Source: Pirellulaceae bacterium (GTDB lineage Bacteria; Planctomycetota; Planctomycetia; Pirellulales; Pirellulaceae). Taken from it: DNA of 5,946 nt. The notes beneath the pieces were generated by a model. The model did not search any database. It saw only the letters and a program-made list of their open reading frames with translations, and was not told the origin of the DNA. The position numbers were made by a program, and so were the translations under genes. The stretch is from positions 1 to 5,946 of the forward strand of contig JASLRF010000067.1 in NCBI GenBank assembly GCA_030744095.1, in the 5' to 3' direction. Shown here piece after piece: positions 1-5,935 of this stretch; the stretch's first letter is position 1; every line of letters begins with the position of its first letter.

Positions 1-26
1 GTCTCGTGTATTTTGGATTTCAGGGT

Positions 27-59
27 CGCACGGCTATCGGCCGTGCGTTTAAAACGCAC
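27..59 (+). terminator. Leader hairpin: possible terminator of an upstream gene or leader structure
   Basis: CGCACGGC (27-34) pairs perfectly with GCCGTGCG (40-47) around a 5-nt loop, and the stem is followed by TTTAAAA. The short T run makes it a weak candidate for an intrinsic terminator of a gene left of the window. The right arm can instead pair with CGCAC at 55-59 (GTGCG 43-47 with CGCAC, loop TTTAAAA), so two exclusive structures exist just before the ribosome binding site at 61-66. Whether it ends an upstream transcript or acts in the leader of the next gene cannot be told from sequence. Confidence 0.4.
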
Positions 60-60
60 T

Positions 61-66
61 AAGGAG
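61..66 (+). promoter_or_regulatory. Ribosome binding site of the SGNH-like gene
   Basis: AAGGAG lies 7 nt before the ATG at 74. It is one of only two clear Shine-Dalgarno sites in the window and fixes the start of the first gene. Confidence 0.75.
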
Positions 67-73
67 TCCACTC

Positions 74-1006
74 ATGCCCCAGCGCATTCGAATTCGTTTC
101 CCCTTGGCAGCAATTACTCTACCTCTGGCTCTGCTGGCGGCGAGTTCGCTGGCCGTCGCACAAACCGATGTCGAGGTCAAGAAAGGCGAGCCCGTCGTCG
201 CGGCACAGCGAGTGTTTTCAGCTGGGCACAGTTTTCATGTGTTTGTCCCGCGCATCCTCAACGATCTGGCCAGATCGGCGGATATCAAGGACCACATCTT
301 CGTTGGCCTATCGGCCATTGGCGGCTCGCGCGTGATCCAGCATTGGAACGTGCCGGAGGAGAACAACAAGGCCAAGAAAGCACTGCGAACGGGTGATGTG
401 GATGTGTTGACTCTCTCGCCGATTCACCTTCCGGATGAGGGCATCGAGAACTTCGTGAAACTTGCGACTGATCACAATCCGAACGTCCGCGTCACGATTC
501 AGGAGTTTTGGCTGCCGTTCGATATCTACGACACGACCTTCAAGCAACGGCCCAAGAAGGTCGATCACAATGCACCGACCGGAGAAGAGCTGCGCCGGTT
601 ACACGCGCCGTACTTCAAGAGCATGGACGATCACGTCAGGAAGTTGAACAGACAATACGGCAAGGAAGCGGTTTCTGTGGTTCCTGCTGGCCAGGCGGTG
701 ATTGCACTTCGCGAGAAAATAATCGCGGGTCAGGCTGCTGGCCTGAAACAGCAAAATGACCTCTTCGCTGATGCCATCGGTCACGCCAGACCACCCCTGC
801 AGGCGTTGGTCGCCTATTGCCACTTCGCCGTGATTTACAAACGCAGTCCAATCGGGTTACCTATTCCAGCGGTCCTCGAGAAGGCCAACAACCCGCAATG
901 GGATGCAAAGCTGAACCGCCAGCTTCAGGAACTGGCCTGGGATGCGGTCACGCAACATCCGCTCAGTGGTGTTAAGTCGACGGCAACAAATAAGCAGCCG
1001 GAGTGA
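74..1006 (+). CDS. Secreted SGNH-hydrolase-like protein of unknown substrate
   Basis: A 310-residue protein with an N-terminal signal peptide: basic residues 4-8, a hydrophobic stretch at about 11-28, and a likely cleavage after AVA (29/30). The mature part begins with a GHSF block (51-54) where SGNH/GDSL hydrolases carry the GDS(L) nucleophile motif, so Ser53 would be the nucleophile. A GGS at 83-85 could be the block II glycine. DVLTLSP at about 110-116 sits where block III is expected but lacks the usual GxND asparagine. D233-A-I-G-H237 resembles the block V Asp-x-x-(x)-His pair. The fold assignment is therefore an inference from motif order; esterase or carbohydrate-active function is possible but not shown. 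The start is supported by AAGGAG 7 nt upstream. The gene is convergent with the Kelch gene, with 10 bp between stop codons. I recall similar planctomycete proteins annotated only as hypothetical. Confidence 0.85.
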   Translation: MPQRIRIRFPLAAITLPLALLAASSLAVAQTDVEVKKGEPVVAAQRVFSAGHSFHVFVPRILNDLARSADIKDHIFVGLSAIGGSRVIQHWNVPEENNKAKKALRTGDVDVLTLSPIHLPDEGIENFVKLATDHNPNVRVTIQEFWLPFDIYDTTFKQRPKKVDHNAPTGEELRRLHAPYFKSMDDHVRKLNRQYGKEAVSVVPAGQAVIALREKIIAGQAAGLKQQNDLFADAIGHARPPLQALVAYCHFAVIYKRSPIGLPIPAVLEKANNPQWDAKLNRQLQELAWDAVTQHPLSGVKSTATNKQPE

Positions 1007-1016
1007 GAAGCGACGT

Positions 1017-2126
1017 TCAGAAATGCCCGTCGGTGGAACGAACAAGTTTCCAGACATCCTGTTGCATGTTGTTGCCCGCGACGATCCACAGAGCGTCGTC
1101 GTAGACGAACAGGCTAGACGCGTGCCGGGGATTCCAAGGTGTGTTAGGCACTTCGTTCCAGTTGACGCCATCAGCTGAATACCAGACGTCCTTCATGTTT
1201 CCGCCACCTTTGTTGTAATAGCCTTCCATCACCCACATTTTTCCGTCAAAGACGGCGACATCGTGGTACTGTCTCGGATTCCACGGAGCCGCCTTTGTGT
1301 GCTGTTCCCAGTTGACGCCGTCCGCGGAACTCCAGACGTCGTTGTAGAAATTCCGTTTGGGAGTGGTCGGCGTGTCGTAGGTGCCACCGCCAAGAACCCA
1401 GATCCGATCCTTGAATACGACATTGCCGCCAATCATGCCGCGTGGTGACCAATAGGGTTCTTTGGGAGTGACTTTCTGCCAGTCAACACCGTCAGTTGTG
1501 GTCCAGGCGTCGCGGTAGAAAACTTCTTTTCGTGGGGGTGCGAAGCCCGGCATGGTTTGCCCACCGATGACCCAGATCTTGTTCTTGAACACTAACGTAT
1601 AATGTAGTACGCGTGGTCCCCAAGGAACGTCCCGACTCTTGTTGACGTAGTTCCATCTCTTTCCGTCCGCTGAGTTCCACACGTCGTTGTGAATGTGCCC
1701 TTGGTTCGCATCGCCGCCGATGATCCACATTTTGGACTTGTAGACAACATAGCCGGCCGTGTGCCTACCTTCCCAGTCGCTCGTCGGATCGAAGTCCTTG
1801 TCAAGGAACGTGTTCGGCTTGACCAAAGACCAGGTGCCACCATCTGTCGAACTCCAGACTTCGTTGTTACAGATTCGAGGAAAATGGACCTTGTCGCTGG
1901 GATTCCAGCCACCCAGCAGCCACATTTTGCCATTGAACACCAGAGCGCCGGCACCGTCCCGAGGCGCGTACGCCGCCTTTTGAGTTACGTTGACCCATTT
2001 GTAATTCACCGCCTTTCGCGAGGATACGAACTGAATTGAGGTCGCTGATTTCTGCTCTGCACGCGTGTTGCATGTGTGGCCAAGCCAGAGAGCTGGGAGA
2101 ACCAGCCAAAATGCGATTCTGTACAT
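1017..2126 (-). CDS. Exported Kelch/galactose-oxidase-like six-bladed beta-propeller protein
   Basis: The protein (369 residues from the ATG at 2126) has a signal peptide, MYRIAFWLVLPALWLG followed by a likely cleavage after TRA, so it should be exported. The rest is about six Kelch-like blades of roughly 50-65 residues. Each has a hydrophobic strand, a K-M/I-W-V/I-x-GG turn, then D-V-W-x-S-x-DG-x-x-W and P-W-x-PR. The last blade lacks the DG-x-x-W strand in the usual place, while residues near the mature N-terminus (KWVNVTQKAAYAPR) match that missing part. This suggests the usual velcro closure of a propeller. No catalytic residues of true galactose oxidase are recognisable, so a binding or scaffolding role is as likely as an enzymatic one. 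A TTG at 2135 would add three residues, but the AGAGGA lies only about 2 nt before it and is better placed for the ATG. The gene follows moeA on the same strand after 68 bp. Confidence 0.85.
   Translation of the reverse strand: MYRIAFWLVLPALWLGHTCNTRAEQKSATSIQFVSSRKAVNYKWVNVTQKAAYAPRDGAGALVFNGKMWLLGGWNPSDKVHFPRICNNEVWSSTDGGTWSLVKPNTFLDKDFDPTSDWEGRHTAGYVVYKSKMWIIGGDANQGHIHNDVWNSADGKRWNYVNKSRDVPWGPRVLHYTLVFKNKIWVIGGQTMPGFAPPRKEVFYRDAWTTTDGVDWQKVTPKEPYWSPRGMIGGNVVFKDRIWVLGGGTYDTPTTPKRNFYNDVWSSADGVNWEQHTKAAPWNPRQYHDVAVFDGKMWVMEGYYNKGGGNMKDVWYSADGVNWNEVPNTPWNPRHASSLFVYDDALWIVAGNNMQQDVWKLVRSTDGHF
1158..1880 (-). repeat. Kelch blade repeats visible at DNA level
   Basis: The segment encoding the DG-x-x-W strand recurs roughly every 150 nt or more. 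The 12-mer CCAGTTGACGCC (+ strand) is exact at 1158-1169 and 1308-1319, exactly 150 nt apart. Related but diverged copies lie near 1478, 1650 and 1829. This fits blade duplication inside the gene, not a mobile repeat. Confidence 0.6.
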
Positions 2127-2194
2127 CGTGGTCAATTCCTCTTTGAGACTATTTGCGGTCTACTATGCGAGTCGCACGGGAATCAGCAGGCCTG

Positions 2195-3319
2195 TTAAGG
2201 AAATAGGACTACGTCAATTTCGTCACCTGCATGATACGCCCGCTCGCCCTTGGGAAAAAACGCCAGGCAGTCGGCGTTGCTCAACGTGCGCAGATCAGCT
2301 GAACCCTTCCACGCGAGCAATTCGACTTGCGATTGGTCTTCGATCGCGCGTAGCCGAGCGGGAAAGTACGTCGGCCGGTCGCCCCGATGGCGATGATCGT
2401 TCGTTAGCCGAGCCGCCTGCGTCGCCAGCCGATCGGCACACCCGCCCGACAACCGTGCAATGGTCGGACGAACAAACAGTTCGAAACAGACCAAACTGCT
2501 GACCGGATTGCCAGGTAGGCCGAATACCAGCTTGTCACCGGCCGGGTCGGCCAGCACGCCGAACCAAACCGGCTTGCCGGGCTTGAGATTGACTTTGTGA
2601 AACACCTGCGCGACACCGAGCGAGGCCAGCACGCCAGGAACCAGGTCCAGTACTCCTGCCGACACTCCGCCGGAGAGCACCAAGACGTCAGCCTCCAAAC
2701 CTCGCCCAGCCAACTCTGTCAAGGACTGCTCGTCGTCACGACCAATCCCCAAATCGATGTGGCAACCGCCAGCGCGCTGCACCAAAGCGCCTAGCATCGG
2801 ACCGTTGCTGTTGCGGATCTGGCCGGCGGCAGGGGCGTCGCCTGCCGATACCAATTCATTACCAGTCGACAATACGGCGACGCTCGGTGACGGAAATACT
2901 GAGACTTGCGGTCGACCAACTTCGGCCAGTAGCCCGATCTCGATTGGTCGCACCAGCGTGCCCTTCGGTAACACCACTTCACCGCGTCGCAGCGAAGTGG
3001 AGCGGCGCATGATGTGTTGCCCGGCGTCCACCTGTTGTTTGGCGAGTCGTACGGCCGCCGCCTGCCCCTCGACCGATTCCGTCAGTTCGACCATAACGAT
3101 GGCCTTGGCACCGGCGGGAACCGGCGCCCCGGTCATGATCCGAGTGGCCGTTCCCGTGGTAACCGGGTGTGACGGTGTTTCGCCGGCAGTCACTTCTTCG
3201 CGCACGGTCAGTTCGACTGGCGTCGTTTTCGCGTCGGTGGCCAGCACGGCGTAGCCATCCACCATAGACTTGTCGTGCGGTGGCGAGTCAATGTCGCTGC
3301 TTATGTCGTGGGCCAGCAC
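2195..3319 (-). CDS. moeA: Molybdopterin molybdenumtransferase MoeA (open part; N-terminus split off by a stop codon)
   Basis: MoeA catalyses insertion of molybdate into adenylylated molybdopterin, the last common step of molybdenum cofactor synthesis in the cytoplasm. In the 374-residue open part the family motifs occur in order: SMVDGYAV (18-25, with the conserved Asp21), IMTGAPVPAGA (61-71), VAVLSTGNELV (147-157), IRNSNGPML (168-176), LSGGVSAGVLD (215-225, keeping an Asp at the usual active-site position), KPGKPVWFG (246-254) and LPGNPVSS (268-275). The C-terminal domain is present, ending in GDEIDVVLFP. This reading begins at a GTG at 3319, inside the family's conserved LGRVLA segment. 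About 31 N-terminal residues lie upstream in the same frame beyond a TAA at 3335-3337. The product may be made by reinitiation at this GTG, may be a broken gene, or the stop may be a sequence error. It lies 24 bp downstream of pabA, counted from the ATG at 3412. Confidence 0.9.
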   Translation of the reverse strand: MLAHDISSDIDSPPHDKSMVDGYAVLATDAKTTPVELTVREEVTAGETPSHPVTTGTATRIMTGAPVPAGAKAIVMVELTESVEGQAAAVRLAKQQVDAGQHIMRRSTSLRRGEVVLPKGTLVRPIEIGLLAEVGRPQVSVFPSPSVAVLSTGNELVSAGDAPAAGQIRNSNGPMLGALVQRAGGCHIDLGIGRDDEQSLTELAGRGLEADVLVLSGGVSAGVLDLVPGVLASLGVAQVFHKVNLKPGKPVWFGVLADPAGDKLVFGLPGNPVSSLVCFELFVRPTIARLSGGCADRLATQAARLTNDHRHRGDRPTYFPARLRAIEDQSQVELLAWKGSADLRTLSNADCLAFFPKGERAYHAGDEIDVVLFP

Positions 3320-3334
3320 ACGTCCGAGTGATTG

Positions 3335-3412
3335 TTAGAGCGAGACCGTTTTCGAGGCCTTCGTGCGAACGCATTTAAAGATCAATTCTAGTGCTTCGTC
3401 GACGTTGATCAT
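3335..3412 (-). pseudogene. moeA: N-terminal fragment of moeA ending at an in-frame TAA
   Basis: From the ATG at 3412 the frame reads MINVDEALELIFKC, continues to TVSL, then meets TAA (3335-3337) at codon 26, and goes on without a frame change as QSLGRVLAHDI into the main moeA reading. MoeA proteins normally start with a segment of this form (V..EAL..I, then VSL.EALGRVLAEDI), so both sides of the stop belong to one gene of about 405 codons, the normal family length. A single base change, for example GAA or CAA to TAA, would explain it. No obvious Shine-Dalgarno site precedes the ATG. Confidence 0.75.
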
Positions 3413-3436
3413 GTTGTGAAGATCTTTCGGAGGTAC

Positions 3437-4021
3437 TTAGCTTTGGGCCAAGAAACGGGCCAACAGATCGTGGCCGCATTCGGTCAAGAAACTTTCAGGG
3501 TGAAACTGCCAGCCTTCCAGCATCCATTCCTTGTGACGAATGGCCATGATCTCGCGCTGGGCGTCAGGGCCGTCCGCCCACGCTGAGACTTCAAAATCCG
3601 GGCTCAACGTATCAGGCTCGATCACAAGGCTGTGATACCGCGTCGCCGTGAAGGGATTGGCAAGACCGGCGAACAACCCGCGACCGTCATGGTGAATCTG
3701 ATCCGTCTTGCCATGCATGAGTTGTTTGGCCCGAACGATCGTGCCGCCGGTTGCCTGGCCGATCGACTGATGGCCCAAACAGACACCCAGAACAGGTAGT
3801 TCTCCCGCAAAACGCTCGACCGCCGCAACCGAAATGCCAGCTTCGTTGGGTGTGCAGGGGCCGGGTGAAATGACAAGATGGCTCGGCTTTTTCGCTTCGA
3901 TCTCTGCGATCGTTATCTGGTCGTTTCGATGCACCTCGATCACCAAGGAAGGGTCAACTTCCCCGAATCGTTGGACGAGGTTGTAAGTGAAGGAATCGTA
4001 GTTGTCGATGAGCAAGATCAT
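3437..4021 (-). CDS. pabA: Aminodeoxychorismate/anthranilate synthase component II (glutamine amidotransferase)
   Basis: A 194-residue class I glutamine amidotransferase of normal PabA/TrpG length. It releases ammonia from glutamine for a chorismate-using partner (PabB for p-aminobenzoate and folate, or TrpE for tryptophan). Visible signatures are the N-terminal LLIDNYDSFTYNL, the oxyanion segment VISPGPCTPNEAG (50-62), the nucleophile elbow GVCLGHQSIG with Cys81, the MHGKTD loop (102-107), RYHSLV (128-133), and FHPES with His174 and Glu176 completing the triad. No synthase component I gene is in the window, so the choice between PabA, TrpG and a dual-purpose subunit is open. The ATG at 4021 is the only reasonable start, because an in-frame TAA lies four codons upstream. 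The gene is divergent from the methyltransferase and probably heads a unit with moeA. Confidence 0.93.
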   Translation of the reverse strand: MILLIDNYDSFTYNLVQRFGEVDPSLVIEVHRNDQITIAEIEAKKPSHLVISPGPCTPNEAGISVAAVERFAGELPVLGVCLGHQSIGQATGGTIVRAKQLMHGKTDQIHHDGRGLFAGLANPFTATRYHSLVIEPDTLSPDFEVSAWADGPDAQREIMAIRHKEWMLEGWQFHPESFLTECGHDLLARFLAQS

Positions 4022-4052
4022 GAAGGCATTTTAGTCCGCCCACAGGCGCTGT

Positions 4053-4116
4053 GCCATGGGAGCCCATTGCCATCGTAACCCAGCGCCATCGTAACCCATT
4101 GCCATCGTAACCCAGC
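4053..4116. repeat. Four-copy 16-bp tandem repeat in the divergent intergenic region
   Basis: Four head-to-tail 16-bp units span 4053-4068, 4069-4084, 4085-4100 and 4101-4116. Units 2-4 share an exact 14-mer, GCCATCGTAACCCA; the first unit matches it at 11 of 14 positions. The last two bases alternate TT, GC, TT, GC, giving a 32-bp higher-order period. A further partial copy (GCC) starts at 4117. The first unit also holds a dyad, ATGGG-AG-CCCAT (4056-4067). The array begins 32 bp upstream of the pabA start. It could bind a regulator, or be a copy of a dispersed genomic repeat. Confidence 0.9.
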
Positions 4117-4184
4117 GCCTCCCGTTCCGCGTGACCTTCTTCAGTCGCCCAACGCAATCCGAACATCACGTAGACGAGCTGTCC

Positions 4185-5726
4185 ATGAACGTCCAACGGC
4201 CACAAGTCAGCGACTATGATGTCGTCGACTTTCCCAGCCTACCATTTGCCGCCTCGCATCCGGACCGCATGGCCACGTTGGGTCTGCTGTTTGGGATGCA
4301 ACCGACCGACGTCGAACATTGTCGTGTCCTTGAAATCGGCTGTGGTGCCGGAGGCAATATCTTGCCGATGGCCACGAACTTGCCGGACAGCGAATTCGTG
4401 GGCATCGATCTGTCTGCCTCGCAGATCGACGAAGCATTGCAGATCACCCGCGCCGTCGACGTGTCGAATCTACGGTTGGAAGCGATGGACTTAGGCGATC
4501 TGAACGAGTCCTTCGGCAAGTTCGACTATGTCATCTGCCACGGAGTCTATTCCTGGACCACCGATGCAGCCCGCGAAAAGATCCTCTCAATTTGTCAACA
4601 GAACCTGACGCCACAGGGAATTGCCTACGTGAACTACAACACGTATCCCGGTTGGCACTTGCAGGGAATGGTGCGTGACATGATCAGCTATCACGCCAAC
4701 AAGTTCGAGGACCCACAGCAACGCACGACGCAGGCGCGTGCCATGATCAGTTTCTTCGAGACCGCGCTGGCTAATGACCAATCGACGTACAGCCAGCTAC
4801 TGCGAAACGAACTGCAGGTGAGTCGCGGTTATTCAGACAAGTTCCTTTTCCACGCCCTCTTGAATGTCGTCAATCATCCCTGTTACCTGCACGAATTTGT
4901 GGGCCGCGCCAAACAGGCTGGAATGCAATATCTGGGCGACGCGGATATCACGTTGATGTGGGCGGCCATGCTGCCACCCGAATCACAGGCTACGCTATGC
5001 GACATTTCCCAGGAAACGGTTGACTTCGAGCAGCATCTGGACTTTCTGCGCAACACGATGTCCCGCCGGAGTCTACTTTGTCATCCCGACATCAAACTCG
5101 ATCGCACGCTCCGTGTGGCATCGATGGAAAAGCTGTTTATAGGGTCCAATCTGCGTGCTGATCCGAGCACTGAAACGATTGGCACGACGACTAAGGCGAC
5201 CTTCCGAGCTCTAGATGGTCGATCAGTTTCGACACCCCATCCAGGCGTGCAGGTTGCGCTGGATCACTTGTCGCGCTGCTGGCCCGTGCCGGTCGCATTT
5301 GAGGCCTTGCAGACCGAAGTTACGACGCGATCGCCGGAGCATGGCTCATGGCAAACAGATCTGCTCAATTGTGTCGCAGCCGGGCTCATTGAATTGTCCC
5401 AGCGATTACCTGCCTGTGATCGACATGTCGAAGAGAAACCCCGTGCCACGCGGCTGGCGCGGTACCAAGCGGTGTCTGGAGAACTCATTACCGACCTGCG
5501 GCATTACGCCAAGGACCTGTCGAGTTTGGATCGAGTGATCCTGGCCAATCTGGACGGCAATCACGATGCGGCCATGCTGGCGGACGTCGTGCGTCAGCGT
5601 GTGGAGGCGGGAGAGGCTGAACTCCCCCAGATTGCGACCACCAGCGGTCAAACGGATGTCGAGGTATTGATCAGCGACGCCTTAGCGCGTTTTTCGCGGC
5701 AGGCGTTCTTACTGCGCAGAGAATGA
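4185..5726 (+). CDS. Class I SAM-dependent methyltransferase with methyltransferase regulatory domain
   Basis: From the ATG at 4185 the protein has 513 residues. The N-terminal half is a Rossmann-type methyltransferase: motif I LEIGCGAGG (49-57), motif II GIDLS (73-77, Asp75 for the SAM ribose), MDLGDL (101-106, adenine-contacting region), and motif IV/post-motif DYVICHGVYSW (114-124). The YNTYPGW segment and the following helical region (about 200-250: YSQLLRNEL, FLFHALLNVVNHPCYLHEFV) are typical of proteins with the methyltransferase regulatory domain found next to protein-lysine-methyltransferase-like enzymes. The C-terminal 150 residues (AGLIELSQRL, ANLDGNHD) resemble the winged-helix-like end of that family. 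The substrate is unknown; protein methylation is an inference. A GTG at 4131 in the same frame would add 18 residues, but the conserved part starts near YDVVDFPS, about ten residues after the ATG. Neither start has a good Shine-Dalgarno site. Confidence 0.87.
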   Translation: MNVQRPQVSDYDVVDFPSLPFAASHPDRMATLGLLFGMQPTDVEHCRVLEIGCGAGGNILPMATNLPDSEFVGIDLSASQIDEALQITRAVDVSNLRLEAMDLGDLNESFGKFDYVICHGVYSWTTDAAREKILSICQQNLTPQGIAYVNYNTYPGWHLQGMVRDMISYHANKFEDPQQRTTQARAMISFFETALANDQSTYSQLLRNELQVSRGYSDKFLFHALLNVVNHPCYLHEFVGRAKQAGMQYLGDADITLMWAAMLPPESQATLCDISQETVDFEQHLDFLRNTMSRRSLLCHPDIKLDRTLRVASMEKLFIGSNLRADPSTETIGTTTKATFRALDGRSVSTPHPGVQVALDHLSRCWPVPVAFEALQTEVTTRSPEHGSWQTDLLNCVAAGLIELSQRLPACDRHVEEKPRATRLARYQAVSGELITDLRHYAKDLSSLDRVILANLDGNHDAAMLADVVRQRVEAGEAELPQIATTSGQTDVEVLISDALARFSRQAFLLRRE

Positions 5727-5773
5727 CCGATACGACGCAGTTCACCAGTTTGCCGTTCAATGGTGTGACGTAA
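5723..5773 (+). other. 16-codon ORF overlapping the methyltransferase stop (possible remnant of a disrupted gene)
   Basis: ATGA at 5723-5726 joins the methyltransferase stop to a start codon, a usual arrangement for translationally coupled genes. The frame reads MTDTTQFTSLPFNGVT and stops at TAA 5771-5773. It may be a chance ORF, a real small peptide, or the first codons of a downstream gene whose remainder was replaced, for example by an insertion element starting near here. No recognisable domain. Confidence 0.25.
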
Positions 5774-5855
5774 GTCAAGTGATGTCGAATTGGAAAGGGT
5801 CAGGGCTGAATGGCACTTAATCGACGTAAGGTTGCTGGTGGCAGTAGCTTGAATT

Positions 5856-5933
5856 GCTCTTCACAAGAAGGGCCTCACTTGGGATGAGTTTGAAGTTATT
5901 GACATGCTTCAAACACATTCGGCAAGGAGGCCC
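5856..5933 (+). promoter_or_regulatory. Competing hairpins upstream of a strong ribosome binding site
   Basis: GGGCCTC (5870-5876) pairs with GAGGCCC (5927-5933), which covers part of the AAGGAGG ribosome binding site. Nested inside, TTTGAAG (5889-5895) pairs with CTTCAAA (5907-5913). A second hairpin, GCTCTTC-ACAA-GAAGGGC (5856-5873, one G-U pair), uses part of the same GGGCCTC arm and so excludes the outer stem. The stems are visible by eye; a role in limiting translation of the following gene is an inference. Confidence 0.45.
5924..5930 (+). promoter_or_regulatory. Perfect Shine-Dalgarno AAGGAGG
   Basis: AAGGAGG is followed after 5 nt by GTG at 5936. Because most genes here lack such a site, this match is the main reason to call a gene start at the right edge. 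Confidence 0.6.
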
Positions 5934-5935
5934 TC

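Noticed and set aside
13..396. 127-codon open frame starting before the first gene
   Set aside because: It overlaps the SGNH-like gene in another frame, is rich in Arg, Gly and Ser, and the true gene has a signal peptide and AAGGAG.
1689..2039. 116-codon open frame on the + strand
   Set aside because: Antisense to the Kelch propeller gene, with no recognisable motif and no ribosome binding site.
2127..2135. TTG start for the Kelch gene
   Set aside because: The only purine-rich site is about 2 nt away from it, too close, whereas it is well spaced for the ATG at 2126.
2166..2176. TGCGA-G-TCGCA dyad between moeA and the Kelch gene as a terminator
   Set aside because: A 1-nt centre cannot form a hairpin loop and no T run follows on the minus strand.
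2757..3254. 165-codon open frame on the + strand
   Set aside because: It lies entirely antisense to moeA, whose motifs are unmistakable, and its Ser/Thr/Ala/Val-rich translation is typical of a shadow frame.
4053..4116. CRISPR-like array
   Set aside because: The units are 16 bp and directly adjacent, with only a 2-base alternation and no spacers, so it is a tandem repeat.
5767..5830. GACGTAAG present twice (5767-5774 and 5823-5830) as a target duplication
   Set aside because: The copies are only 56 bp apart with no element between them, and an 8-mer repeat in this span can occur by chance.
5899..5904. TTGACA as a -35 box
   Set aside because: No -10-like hexamer lies 16-18 nt downstream, and the site falls in the loop of the nested hairpin.
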